Source: Blastomyces gilchristii SLH14081
Lineage: Eukaryota; Ascomycota; Eurotiomycetes; Onygenales; Ajellomycetaceae
DNA: 64,000 nucleotides
Direction: 5' to 3'
Assembly (NCBI RefSeq): GCF_000003855.2
Contig: NW_003101664.1
Span: 1,178,878-1,242,877 of the forward strand
Shown one piece after another: positions 1-12,989 of the stretch. Both the position numbers and the translations under genes were made by a program. Under the pieces are notes generated by a model that was given only the letters and a program-made list of their open reading frames with translations, did not search any database and had not been told where the DNA came from. The first letter of the stretch is position 1. Each line of letters begins with the position of its first letter.

Positions 1-2186
1 AAGAAGAAGTTCATCTTGAGACATATTATAAAGAGAGTCTCATGATAGTTCAGAATTCTTATCATTCTTTTTCTCTAACTTGATACTGTGATTCACTCTG
101 AAATCTTGTAAGAGAGATATATTTATAATATTGTCTTATCAGAAGATATCTGGATATTCATGATATTGTTAAGAGAGTTTTGTATGAGAATCTGTTATTA
201 TAATATAAGATAATTTTTCTAGAGTCTTTTTAATATCAGTCAGACTGATGAAATAGATTGATATATAATTCTACTATCAGTGATTCTTTCAGTGACTTCT
301 TTTTCTGAGCATTTCATAGATATTGACAGAGATCTGTGTCAGATCAATAGTCTTGTGAATATCATCTTCATGAATTCTATTATTGTTAGAGAATATCAAG
401 CTTCTGTTTCAAGTATTCAATAAGATGCCTTGTTCAGATAGTCAGACAAGTTCTAGCATAAGATTATAATCAAGATTATCAACTTCATATACATAGGCAT
501 CTTCACATTGATATTCTCTCACATCTATGATCAGCTTCATCATGTAATGAATATAAATGTCTTTTAGATTATCAAATTCTGCAAGAAGTTGAGGTTTTGA
601 TAAAGAGATACACTGAAGATTATAATATCTTATGACTGAAGATTTTATCATTGCATAGTAGCATAGACTGCTGTCTATCATAGCTTTCATATTATACATA
701 TTATCAATCACAGTAGATACAAGAATCACATTCATTATTATCTTCTCTTTAAATTATTGTTGTCTGATCTCTTTAAGCTTCTGTTTATGAATTTGAACAG
801 AAGCTAATCTTTTCTCTGTTTCACTGAGGCATTCTTATAGTTATCTTCTGAATCTTTCTCTAATGTAATGTGGTTGACACAGACAGACACTGATTCATTC
901 TTTAAATGAGAAGACACTGATCTTTCTCTCAAGTATGAAGATATATAGATTGATCAGCAGTTGAAAGCAATGTGTTCTGATTGATTACAGTTGATGCATA
1001 CTTCATATTAATGTCAATCAGCAACTTCTTCAGAAGTGATCTCAGAAACTTGAAAGCCTGTCTGAACAGCAGAGATTCTTGCTTATATATAGACATTTAA
1101 GTCTACTCAATTCATAGCATCTGCATCATTGTTATTCCTTAATACAGGTGTATGAGTTGCTGAGATGTAATATCTTCTATCACTGTTCTGTATATTCTTG
1201 AGCTTAGTAAGATAGTCATTCATTGTCTGAAGCTGTGTACAGAAGCCTTTATAAGTCTGATCTTCATCTACACTTACAAGAGCTTGTAAGAGTTCAAAAG
1301 TTAATGTCTTCTTAAGCATACTAATCTTCATTCAATTCTCTCAAGATTGATCATCTGCTTCTAGAATCTTAGTGTTGAAGTCAGAGATGAATATTGTAAG
1401 AGAAATATTTCTCTGTCAGATACTCTGTAGTTAATCTAATACTTTCTGTTACATAACAGTGTCTCAGAACAGAATATCAAGATGTTTCATAATATTATCA
1501 GACATTCATAACACTGATTCATATGCTTTCATTCATGAATAAAACTTCTGTTTCATATGATCTTTCAATCATTCATTGATATATCAATCTTGATTAATTA
1601 ATGAACTGATGACATCTTTATCTATACTCAGTTTCATAAGCATTTTCATTCTTCATGATGAGTAGAGAGTGAGATTGAAAGTATTAAAATATATAGAAGC
1701 ATCTAAGCATTCTTTCAGTACTTTTGTATTTGATTCTGTAGATGTTGAAATTGCATAAGTTAGTCATTGAATCTCTTTGTATTGATGTTATTAAGTTACA
1801 TGCATATCAGCTATTTATTGTTATTATAGTTTCAACATTGCTCAGAGTCACTGTGACACTGTATCTATGCTTATATTCAAGAGTTTCATATTATTGTTAG
1901 ATATAGTTATATCAATTATCAGATATGTAATTGTATTCTCATATATCTGAGTGTCAGAACTCTCAGATCTTTCACTGACATTCTTATATAAGATCTTATT
2001 CTCTTTATAAGATCTTGTTACAGGGTCAGAGTGACTGATGAGCAAGCTTCTATCTGAGAACTATCTAGAGACTCAGTGTTCACTTAACTGTTTAACTGTT
2101 TCTCTATTTCTTACATGTTGTTACATGTTCAGATATCTCTTGATGAATAATCATTTCTGATGAGAAGATGATGAATGTTTTTATAG
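1..2186 (-). pseudogene. gypA copy 1: decayed gag, protease and start of RT (Ty3/gypsy)
   Basis: This is the 5' half of a chromovirus-type Ty3/gypsy polyprotein, read right to left. Gag lies at about 2050-850. A protease domain at 735-442 stays open for 97 codons and has an eroded active site: MIDSS where the family has Asp-Ser/Thr-Gly, because the Gly codon is mutated. The start of reverse transcriptase runs off the left window edge; the segment at 1-60 is homologous to the RT N-terminal region in the other copies. Gag also holds short open pieces (1331-1107 and 2045-1848). The stops and frameshifts are typical of this family here. Its identity comes from collinear similarity to gypA copies 2-5 in this window. 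It is not functional. Confidence 0.85.
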
Positions 2187-2226
2187 TGTAAGAGACCTAT
2201 GCTGAATAGATTGATATAATATTATA
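2187..2226 (-). repeat. gypA copy 1, 5' LTR, left part
   Basis: These 40 bp are the LTR end starting TGTAAGAGACC. A LINE interrupts the LTR, which resumes at 9849. The two parts total 309 bp, matching the 308-bp LTRs of gypA copy 5. Confidence 0.9.
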
Positions 2227-2617
2227 TTATTATTATTATTATTATTCTTCAATTATAGATGTATGCAGTCAGAGACTATGACATCTACCTGAGAACTTTA
2301 GTTCTCAGGGTTTTTTCTATGTCTGTAAAGTTAACTATTATACATTCATCAATTTCAGATATGCAGAATCAGAAAATTCCAGCTCAGAATACAAAACCTG
2401 TTTACAAATTGCAGTGTTTTAACATCTTTTGATACTTTGAAATCATTTGACAATATCATGACAAAAGAAAAGAGAAAAAGAACACAGTCTCAAAGATAGA
2501 CACATTAAATAGATAGATAGAAAGAAATTGAAAGAAAAAGATAAAGAAAAAGATAAAGTAAAGAGAGACTATAACAAAACAAATTATTAAAAGAGAGTGT
2601 ATAGCTGTTTTAACAGA

Positions 2618-5600
2618 CTATATCTGATTAATTTCCTCCTCTTCATATTCAGATAATTCTGAATTTAGCCATTTTCTTGTAGCTGCTTGAGTTTCTGATA
2701 GAAAGTCTATTAAGTATTTAATTTCTGTCTCAGTTGAGAATAAGAATCTCATATTTAATTGATTTAGATCATACTTCTCTTTCAATCTGGCTCTGAGACT
2801 ATTGTATAATGCACAGTGTATTACAATATGCTCAGAATTCTCATTTGTATTGCAGAATGAGCATTCTATTGAGTCAAATCTATCATCAAATCTTTGTATA
2901 TAAGATTTGAAATAGTCATGTTCTAGTTTCAGCTGTATTATAGATGAGAATATTTTCTTTTTACATTTAATTGAACAAGATTTTCACTTGGGTTTTATTT
3001 CAAATCTTGAATAATGTATACTCTTCTTTTGTTTCTGCCAGCTTTCATTTCACTTGTCTAAACAAGATTCTTTTATTTTTCTCTTTATAAAAGACCAGGA
3101 CATAATTTTTTGAATAGATCTGCTTAATTCTGCACCCTTTTTTGCAGCTGAATCAGCCAATTCATTGCCAGGAATATTCATATGAGCAGGAACTCAGTGC
3201 AGATGAATTATCAGCTTTGATATTCTTCTCTTTTGAATTTTTAAAACAGAGTTTAAGATCAGTTCAAGATTCATTTAATCATTATAAATCTGACTATTTC
3301 TAAGTCTTTTTAAAGCAGCTTGACTATCAGAGAATATTCATATCTCTTTCAAACAATTTCCTCTTTTATAAGATTTTATTTCAATGAGTTTGAAAGCTTT
3401 CACTATTGCAAATAGTTCAGCATCAAAGACTTCACATTCAGTATCTAGATTTCAGAAATCTGAGATAAAATTAATATTATCTTCAGTATAAGCAATGCCT
3501 GTGCCTAATCTATTCAAGTTCTCATTTTTTGAGTCCTCTGAATAAATCAGAATAGAGTCTTTTATATTGATTGTAGAAATTCTCTTCAAATGCTGTTCAT
3601 ATTCTTTCTCTTTTGATAGTTCACTTATTTGTAAGTCTATAAGAGATTCAAGCTTTTCTCTTCAGAGAGATAACTTCTCATGATCAACTTTTTCAACATT
3701 TAAAGAAGAAAATTGATTTTTAATCAGAGAGCATAGTCTGTACAGTTGAGAAGGCATTTTCTTTGAAGAATTATTTTCATTTCAATCAAGAAATCTATTT
3801 CAATTCAGTTCATTTCCAGAGTTAATTGATGAAAATGAAGAAGAGACTCTTTCTCTGATTATATGATTTGAGCTCATCTTTACAACTCTCAGAGCATAGT
3901 TCATACAGGCCTTTTCAAATCTAATAGCAGGAGAAGGAATTGAAGCTTCAATTTTCATTGCTTTAATAGGAGATGATTTAAATGCTCTCAGAATTCTTCT
4001 CAAGACTCTGTTTTACAGACTTTGAAAGAGTTCAGTGAAATTCTCTTGATTATTTCATCAAACTTGAACTTCATAATCAGCTACTGATGTAATACAGGCT
4101 ATATATAACTATCTCATAGCCTGGAAGGATAGATCTCTCTCTGTATTTGATAGTCTGATTATGTTATTCAATAGTCTTTCTGCCTTGACAGTTCTTTATT
4201 GAATGTGATATTTAAAATTCAACTTGGAGTTTAACCATACTTCTAATTATTTAATATTTACACTGGGTTTAATCTCTCTATTTAAAAGAGTTAGAGATAG
4301 TTCTTTCTCATTGAATCTAGAAAAGAAATGAATTAACTCAGTTTTATTCATATCAAATTGAATTTGATTAATATCTGCTCTAACAAAGATTTTCTTTGCA
4401 GCTTCTTCAATCACTTTTAAATTCTCTTTAATAGTTTTTGAGCTGTAGACTAGATCAATATCATTCACATAACTCAGAGATCTCACTATTCTCATATTTC
4501 TATTCTTGAATAGATATGCAGTGTATATTACAAATAAAATGAGTGAGATTGAAGATTCTTATGATACTTCTATTTTTATCTCAGTCTTATCTTGTTTCAT
4601 TTCATCAAAGAAAAGTTGTATAATTCTTTTAGACATAAAACAGTTAACTCATTTTATTAGAGAAAGTGACAGTTTTAACATCTTCAATGTCTGAATTAGC
4701 TTTGACTTTGAAACATAATCAAATGCTTCTTTTATATCAATAAAAACTGCAGTTGAGACCAGATCTTCATGCTTTGCTATTTGAATATCATGAACAACTG
4801 AGAGAACAGTGTCAATTGCAGAACACTGTTTTCTATCTCTCATTTATTCACTGAATAAAAGAGAATTACTGACAGAGCTTATAAAATATAGTTCAGTAGC
4901 TATTATCTTTTCTAAAACCTTTTCTAGACAGTTTAATAGAGATATTACTCTATATGACTTAGAAATTGAAGTTTTTCTATTAGACTTTGTAAGAATCACT
5001 TCAGTGGCTTCTCTCCAGCATTCAGAATGATATTCATTTTTCAAGAGATTGAAAAAGAGCTCAAAATATTCATTCTTTAAGTAGAAGTATGTATTTTAAA
5101 TAATCAAGTGATTAATTGAATCAGGCCCTGCAGCAGTCTTAACTGAACTTGAGAAAATAGCTGACTCTAATTCATCTTGAGTAAGATCAGGCTATTCCCA
5201 GTCATTTTCATCAATATAGTTAAGAAGTGATATATTCTCTTTCTCTGAATCTGAATCTGATGAGTATTGAAAGAGAGTTCTTATAAAAGCTTGACATTTT
5301 TCCTCAAAAGAGTTTGCTGTATATGATTCATTCTGAAACTCATATTCTAAGACTGGAAGTTTTGCTACACTTCTTGTTTTAGTATAGTTAAAAGCTTTAA
5401 AAACTTCCTTCTCTTATGCTTCTTCAAGAAATTTATTCCAGCAGTCTGTTTTAGCTCTTTTAATATCTGAAAAATATTCATTTCTGACAGCTTTGAACTC
5501 TTCATCAGATATTACATCATTCTTTCAATCTCTTCTAGCAGTAGCTAATTCTTTCCTTTTAGATGAGATATTCTCATTTCATCAAGGTTTTGAATACTCA

Positions 5601-6574
5601 GAAGATTTTCTTTTTAAAATATTATCTCTAACACTTGTTAGAATAATAGATGTAATAAGCTTCACTCTATTCTCAAGCATTTCATTTGAGATATCTTGAC
5701 CAGAATTTCAATATAGCTCATTCTGTCTTTCAGATTTTAACAGTTTTATGCTTTCTTTAACTACTTTTCAATCAGCTTTTTCAAAGTTATACTGATTAGA
5801 GAGAAGAGGATTTTCACTCATTTGTTTTTCACTCAGTTCAATATCAAATTGAATAATCTCATAATCTGATTCTGATGTCTCATTTGAATCAATAAATCAG
5901 TTTACAAGTCTTCTTTTCATTAGATTTTGTGATATGAAGATTAGATCTATAATAGACTTCTGTTTCATACCTTTTCTAAAGAATGTTTATTGATCAGACT
6001 TATTAATCAAATCTATTGAATGCTCAAAGGTTTATTCAATTAGATTATCAGCTCTCACTGCTCTCTTGCATTCTGAATTTCATCAGAGATAATATGCATT
6101 GAAATCTCCTACAATTATAGAGTTTCTTGATAAAGTTATGTTCAGAAATTCTCTATCAATTGTTCAGATATTGTTATTTTTCTTCAATGACTTTTCATTA
6201 TAGATATTTATAAGCTGTATAGTATTAAACTCATTTTCTTTATCTATAATATCACTCACCAGAATATCAGGGTCAGACATGATATCAAATCTTAGATTAA
6301 ATTAATATCTTAATCTCTTTCTTTCATAGATCACTACTCTTGACTTTATCTCAGACTTTTGAGGTAAAAAGCAGTAGTAGCTTGAATGAGAAATGATATA
6401 TTTTTACTCAGCATCAAACTTCGGCTCCTGAAGCAGTATAAAATCAACTTTTTATTCAAATGCAATTTGAAGACAAGAATAAATACAATTTGAGTTTCTA
6501 TTCACATTATTTTGAATAAATGTGATTTTTAAAGAGTTTTTAAACTTTTTTTGTTGTTTTTGTTATATATTCAT
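2618..6574 (-). pseudogene. LINE-1 ORF2: endonuclease, reverse transcriptase, RNase H (decayed)
   Basis: The span from ATG (6574) to stop (2618) is 3957 bp, exactly 1319 codons, so the frame is preserved overall although many Trp codons are now TGA. Order: an APE-type endonuclease at about 6560-5700; RT at about 5200-4250, with AGPDSI near 5125, VFIDIKEAFDYVS near 4730 and a YVNDIDLVYS active-site region near 4465 (family F/YADD, one Asp mutated); RNase H at about 3560-3130; and a C-terminal Cys/His cluster near 2840. ORF2 starts 23 bp downstream of the ORF1 stop, which suggests coupled translation in the ancestral element. Tad1/I-clade elements share this RT-plus-RNase H layout. Confidence 0.85.
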
Positions 6575-6597
6575 ACTAAAAGAAAGTAGAGTAGAAT

Positions 6598-8202
6598 CTA
6601 ATCACTATCATCAGATAGTAGATTATAACTGTTCTGAAAAGTAGGAATCTTAACTGCTTGCATTATATCTAGTTTATTATCAGAGTCATTTCTCAATTCT
6701 CTAATCTTAACAGAAGTTTGAGGATTCAAATTCTATTTACATTTAGCTGAAGAATTGAAGTTTGAAGACTTAGATAGTTGAGAGTTTCTTCTTTTTGAGT
6801 TTACAGTTGTAAGTCTACTGGCTTGACTTTTCTCTTCAGTTCTAGATTGACTTTGAGCTTCTTCTTTTCTTCAGTTCTTTTGAGTTTTAGAAGCAAATAT
6901 ACATTCTTTTGAGCTAGATGCATGTTTTTCTTTACAATTAGAGCACTTAAGCAGAGTATGTTGATAAATTTCACCTCTTTTTGAGCATGTTTCACATTTA
7001 TGCTCACTAGTTTTGTGATCTCTGACACAGAATGCATATTTTGAGTCTCTAAAATATGAGATTACAAAGTGTTCATATCTTTGACAGTTTGAACACTGTG
7101 TTTGAGCTTTGAGATTCATTCTTGAGTCTTTGTATTCATGAACTCTCATTTTCAAACCTGCTACTCTTACTTCAGAGATCTTTGACTGTTCAAGTGTTTT
7201 TATATATACTAGAACAGAGGCATTTCTCCTGCTTTGTCTGAACTCAATTGAATTTAGTCATACAGACTCCTTTCTCAGTTGAATAGAGTTGTATTCTTTC
7301 AATTCATTTTTGAGAAGTAGTATTTCTTCTTCACAGTCAAAAATTTCAACTGAAATATCATGAAGAATGAATTTATCTTACTTTTCATCTCTTTCAGATA
7401 GAATTATTGTGTTTAACAAAGATTCTACTACTGACTTTCAGAGATTCTTATTCTGAATAAGGAATTCAGCACTGAATTCAGGCATTGTAGTCAGAATGAT
7501 GAAGTTTTCAAAGAATAATAACTTAATTGAAGCTATAACTGGTTTTTGAACTTCAATATCAGTCATCAACTGAGAAAAGAACTGCTGATTAATTTTATTT
7601 CTGATTCTGAAAATGAGATTTGAGTTTAGCTTGTTTCTTTGCAGAATGTCCTGATTTGAGACTTTCAGAATAAGTCTTCTATTTCTGAAAATTTGAAAGT
7701 TTTTCTCTTTTTGCATTTTCTTTTTCACTTTTCTATGAATAGAGGCATGAGCAGTATTCTTCTCAGTTTTCTCAGGATTTTGAGCAGGTTTTGAGACAGC
7801 AGGTTTAGAGACAGCAGATTCAGCTGCTTGAGTATATGTTTTCTTCTGATTCAAAGAAGAAGAAGAAGTAGGAAAAAAGAAAGAAGAAGAGTAAGATGAA
7901 GAGTCAGTGATTATACTAGGAATTTTCAAGGTTTTTTAAACTGTGTTTGAGATTTCAAGTTTGAACTTGATCATCTTCTGTAGTTGTCTAGCCTGAGCAT
8001 GAAGAATTAACAGAACTTCTTCATTTATCTCACTCAGACACTGCTTTTCAAGAATCTTGCTTGCTTTTTCAAGTTCCTGTATTTCAAGAACTTGTTATTT
8101 CTCTATTTCTTCTTTCTTTCTTCTCTTCAGAATTTCAATCTCAGAAATAGCATTTGAGAAAGCATCTTTTTCCACATCAACTGAGTGTATTTTTGAACTC
8201 AT
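6598..8202 (-). pseudogene. LINE-1 ORF1: gag-like zinc-knuckle protein (decayed)
   Basis: The ATG at 8202 begins MSSKIHSVD, the equivalent of the intact start at 55077 in the second copy. The N-terminal half is Lys/Glu-rich, a likely coiled coil, followed by a Ser-rich linker. The C-terminal third (7155-6871) carries three Cys/His clusters: a CX2CX4HX4C knuckle with its last Cys changed to Tyr, then CX2CX3HX6C twice. ORF1 proteins of this type bind element RNA. Length is 535 codons, against 540 codons in the 54795 copy. Internal stops make it a pseudogene. Confidence 0.85.
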
Positions 8203-9834
8203 TGTTTTCACTCAATGAAAAGTTGATCAGACTGTTTCAATTGAGATATTTCTAAGTCTGTTTTCAATTGAAAAGTTAGTCAGACTGTTTCAAAAGAAGA
8301 ATAAAAGACTTTTGTGTATAAAACACCTGATTTTTTTCACACTAGTTCAGTAACTAGGTTAGATTTTTGAAGAGAATCTAATAAACTAAAATTGATTTTT
8401 AAGATAAATTAATAAAATCTTTACAATCTCTTTCTTGGAATACAGTGAGGAAAAGTATGATATCAATTGATAATAAATCAGATAATATGACAGTTTTTGA
8501 GAGAAAAACTGATAAAAAATAAATCAATTTTTTGCAGAGAAATTGATTAAAACTATTCAATTTTATTCTAAATCATTCAATTCTTCTCACACAATAAGTG
8601 TGCAACTCAAATCAGTTAATAAAGAGTGTAAAAAAGAATTAAGTATTAATGAAAGCTCTTCAGTCACTGAAAAAGTAATTCTTACTTAAAAGAATATGAA
8701 ATTATGACAGAAAACAACTCTGTTTTTAATTCTTTGTAAGAATATTGTGTAAAACCCGGAGAAAAACACCTTACTTTTTCAAGAGAAGTAAAAAACTATT
8801 TCTAAGATCTTTTTTTTTGCATTAACTGCTGCAGAAGAATGAGATAGAAACTGCTAAGATATACACTACTATATACTCTCTATCAAGACTTTCCCTCTTC
8901 AGAGTCTTGATATTATAGAGAATATAAGTCTGTTTCTATATAATAATATAAATATTGTCAGCAGAATGTAGAGGAACTGGTTATTTATATCTCAAAATAG
9001 AAGACTTTGTCAATGATTATATCAATATAGAGTTAATTCTCAAATTCAATAGAAACCTAGTGTTGCTGTTCTCAATCCCTTGCAGAATCTATTGAATATT
9101 GAGGTATTAAAACTAGATTTAATATATCTCACTGTGCAGGGATCAAAGGCTCAGTCAGACCTTGAAGTATACTGATTTTATAGTTGTTGTGTCTGCTGAT
9201 TATGTATTGAGTACAGTTGCTGAGGTATCTTTTTGTACTTTTCTGTTGGGGATGGGCCAGATTGAGAGAGGTGGTATGAGGGTGAGACTTGGTGTTGATG
9301 TCTAGATACACTGAAGACAGACCGCGGAGGTTGCACTTCAGAAGTGGCTGTTGATTATGTGCTTGATATTATTGCTGAGGTATCTTTTTGTATTTTTCTG
9401 CTGGGGATGGGCCAGATTGGGAAGGGCGGTACGAGGGTGGGACTTGGTGTTGGTGTTTTGGAACATCAAAGATGGACAGGGTTTTCGCGGAGGTCGCTCC
9501 TCAGATATCTTCACAACTACTGATCAGGGATCTTCCAAAATCGAGAAGATTGGTGCATATGGCTAGGTCTCTTCACCTTACAATTTGTATGGCAATTTGG
9601 CCCGGGGTTGTGGTGTGGTAGGGGAGAATGGGGGATAATCCCACGCAGGAGTTCTGAACGACGTCTGGTTCACGTTTGGCTGGATAACTCCACCACCACA
9701 CGGGGTATGCGGTCGGCGATGGGGTCAAAATGCTCGTATGATCGAGGGCTTTTCGATGGATCTATCGGCGGGTTCTTATTCGAAAAATCGAGCGAGTTCG
9801 TGGTGGAGCGGTTGACTGATTAGTCACAATAACT
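8203..9834 (-). promoter_or_regulatory. LINE-1 5' region with two tandem ~155-bp monomers and a CpG-rich outer end
   Basis: This is non-coding sequence upstream of ORF1, bounded on the right by the TSD at 9835-9848. Two diverged monomers lie in tandem: GCTGAGGTATC occurs at 9219 and 9374, and the segments following each (TGGGGATGGGCCAGATTG and so on) align. Such 5' monomers act as promoters in some LINEs; that role is an inference here. About 9330-9830 keeps many CpG and GG/CC dinucleotides, unlike the ORFs of the same element. Short open frames in 9351-9823 show no coding features. Confidence 0.55.
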
Positions 9835-9848
9835 GGATATAATATTAT

Positions 9849-10117
9849 AGATCTTATATAACAAAGATAAAAACATTAGAGAAGGAAAGAAAGAGAAAGT
9901 GTGAGAATCAGTGATCAAGGTGGATATTTATACATGTATGTGGTGGTGTACGCGGTGAAGCTTCGGGGCGGGAGAATATACGCGCGTTCGTAGCGGCCGA
10001 GGATCGGCGATCAAGAATGGCTGAGAATCGGAGCGTACGCGTTCGAGAATGAAGTGGTTGGGATCTGTGGAGTGTAATGGAATAGTCTATATAATTGATC
10101 GGGCGCAGCCCGCCACA
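9849..10117 (-). repeat. gypA copy 1, 5' LTR, right part (little mutated)
   Basis: This is the continuation of the LTR interrupted at 2226, ending at the gypA terminus (GCAGCCCGCCACA in plus orientation). It is one of the best-preserved gypA LTR pieces, with many CpG sites such as GCGTACGCGTTCG. The right flank CAAGA is the expected 5-bp TSD; the partner lies outside the window. Confidence 0.88.
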
Positions 10118-11279
10118 CAAGACCTGAATAATGATGTTTATAAAGAGACTGAATAAAGACATGCAGAACAAGCTCATTGAGTAAGACTCTAAGTTCTTAA
10201 CTCTGAAAGAACTGATGACTTTCATTCATTACTTACAGATTACTGTAAGAGTCACAGACTTATAAAGAGCAGATCACTAATCAGTCTTATAAGAGTCAGA
10301 ATAACAGAGAACAGATTTATCAGAAAAAGATGATAAGATACAGAGAGATTTATATCTGACTGCTGAGTAGAGAGAGAGAGCTTTATAAGCTCTTATGAAT
10401 AGAGTATATAATAGAGAGATTAAGAAAAAGAAACTCTGCTTTATCTATTTTAAATCAGAATATCTCTGTGCAAACTGTTTAAATAAATTAAAATAGAAAT
10501 TTAAGAAGTTATAAACAGAGTCAGCAACAGTCTTCTTAAGAGTCTTAAAGTTAATATCTGAATCTGTTACTTCTCTGATGAAAATACTTACTTACAGAGA
10601 GAGATTACACTATAGTACTGCTACTCTGCAAGTATGAAAAGTATTAATAAACTCAGAATCTCAGATCACTGTAGTGTTTCTAAGACTCACAGAGTGAATA
10701 AGCTGAATGATGAAGACTGAGAATCTGCTCTTATAATAAGCAGAGTATGAGAACTCAGATCTGAGAACTGAGAAACTTATAAGAGTTATCTTTGAATTGT
10801 AAGATCTCTCTGAAATCTGAAGAAGATTTACAGAAACTGTGATTATTATAAATATTATAGATAATATATACTTAAGACTTATATAACTTCAAAGATATAA
10901 TCTGCACATAGCTGTCTGTAAGTCAGATTTATACTTTTAATCAGTATTAACAGACTTACTTACAGAGATAGAATCAGTTGATACTGTAGAGTTAATTAGA
11001 GAAGACAAGCTTATCTATATAATAACTTTATAAGTGTCTGAGAATCTTACAGTTATGAAAACTGAGCTTCAAATATTAGAGAAATACTGAGATCTTACAG
11101 AGATATTCAGTTTAGTAAAGATAGCTGAGCTTTCTTCTCACTCTGAAAAGAATCTGATAATAAATTTAATAGAAGAGTAGAAACTCTTCTGAAAATTAAT
11201 CTATAAGCTCTTTTATTATAAGATAGTAATCTTATAAGTCTATATAAAGAAGAATCTGAAGAATAACTTTATCTAATCT

Positions 11280-12182
11280 TTATAAATCTCTGTGAAAGTC
11301 TCTGTAATATTTATAAAGAAGAAGAATGAAAATCTCAGATTATATATAGACTACTGTAATCTGAACTTCAAGATAATAAAGAGTTATTACTCTCTATCTT
11401 TAATTAAGAATATAATTAACTATCTTACAGAAGCTGTTATATTCATATAACTGAATATAATCAATATATATATATAGCTGTGAATACAGTCTGAGAATGA
11501 ATAAAAGACTGTCTTTAGAACTGTACTGAGATTATTTAAATATCTAGTAATGTTTTTTAATCTGACTAATATCTCTATAATATTTCAGTCTTTTATTAAT
11601 AAAATACTTCATGTATATCTGAATATCTTTGTGATAATATATCTGAATAATGTGATAGTGTACTCTATAAAGAAGAAAGAACACACTGAGTATATATAAA
11701 GTGTATTAAAGATCTTAGATAAGACAGAACTATATATTAAGCTTATAAAGTATAACTTCAGTGTCTGTCAGATTAATTTTCTAAAATATATAATTACTAC
11801 AGATAATATTCAGATGAAATCTTTATAAGTTAAGACTATTCTATTATAATCAGAGTTAACTAGTATTTATAAGATTCAGATCTTTCTGAGCTTTGTGAAT
11901 TTCTATAGACAGTTTATCTTTACATTTATAAAAATCTTCTTAACTCTTACAGATATGCTGAAGAGTAAAAATAAGAAGAAATCATCTTATAAATAGAGAA
12001 TGAAAAAATTGTTAAGAAGAAAGAACTGTGAGAACTTTCTTATTTCAGAAGCTTATAGAGTCTTTATAAGATTAAAACAGATATTTACAGATACAGTGAT
12101 ACTATTTCATTTTAATTTCTTACTCTTAATTAAATTAAAGACAGATATCTTCTTCTTTACAATTTCAGAAATAGTTTCATAA
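11280..12182 (+). pseudogene. gypC reverse transcriptase and start of RNase H
   Basis: The broken translation shows YLNNVIVYS near 11640 (family YLDD active site with both Asp mutated to Asn), an adjacent thumb region, FVNFYRQFI near 11890, and a 60-codon open piece at 12000-12182. That piece matches the segment linking RT to RNase H in chromoviruses (RLKQIFTDTVILFHF). TAA, TAG and TGA interrupt it throughout. Nothing here could be expressed as an enzyme. Confidence 0.7.
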
Positions 12183-12989
12183 CTATAGTTAAATAAGAAC
12201 TGAGTTTCAATAATCTTTTTCTTATGAAAGATGCAATCTGTAGAGATTAACTATAATATTTATAATCAGAAGCTTCTTATAATAGTGAAATTCTTCTATC
12301 ACTGATATCACTACTTTGAGAGTCTTGTAACAGTGATTACTATTAGAACTGATTATAATAGCTTATAACAATTTACTTTAATTAAGAAACTCTCACAGTG
12401 ATAGATTCACTGAGCTCAGAGACTGAGTAAGTTCTGATTCAAGATAGAATATATCAAGAGAACTAAGAACTCAGCAGATAGACTCTCTCACAGATCAGAC
12501 TATATTAAGAAGATTAGAGTAATAGATATAGAGAGACTAGAGAAGATAGAAAAGCTTCACAGAATACTTGAACTGAGTGTTACAAAGAGATTGACTGAAG
12601 AGTCTCTCAATTTCTTATAAGAGAAGAAGAAGAAGAGAGAGAAGAAGTCTGTACAACTACTCTCTATAACACTGAGAGTTAACACTCTGAGAATCTCTGT
12701 GAGAATTCTTGAAGAGAGTATCTATAATTTGAAGAATTTACAGACTTTGAGAAGCACTGTAGAAGATCTGATATAAGAGAAAACAGAGTATAAGTTTTTA
12801 TAAAATCTTCTATTCAGATTGTCTGAACTGTAACTGAAGAATGAATATACTCAGTATATTCAGAAACTGCTTATAATAGAGATTAATTCTGTAGAAACAA
12901 AGAGTTGAAGAAATCTAAATAATCTCTTATAAAGAGAGAGCTGAATTTATATATCTATGAATAAGTTTCTATATATAGAACTTATTAAA

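Larger units (their letters stand above)
2227..9834 (-). mobile_element. Tad1-like LINE, longest copy (LINE-1)
   Basis: This non-LTR retrotransposon has, in minus orientation, a 5' region (9834-8203), ORF1 (8202-6598), ORF2 (6574-2618), a 3' UTR and a short (TAA)n tail at the left edge. The 14-bp TSD GATATAATATTATA lies at 2213-2226 and 9835-9848, inside a gypA LTR, and fixes both ends. At about 7.6 kb it extends 1.4 kb beyond the 5' end of the second long copy (54795-61166), so that copy is 5'-truncated and this one is probably close to full length. In-frame TGA, TAA and TAG codons inactivate both ORFs. Confidence 0.88.

Noticed and set aside
9351..9823. Three overlapping 71-77-codon plus-strand open frames as small host genes
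   Set aside because: They lie in the GC-richer LINE-1 5' region, overlap each other in different frames and show no domain; stops are simply rarer there.
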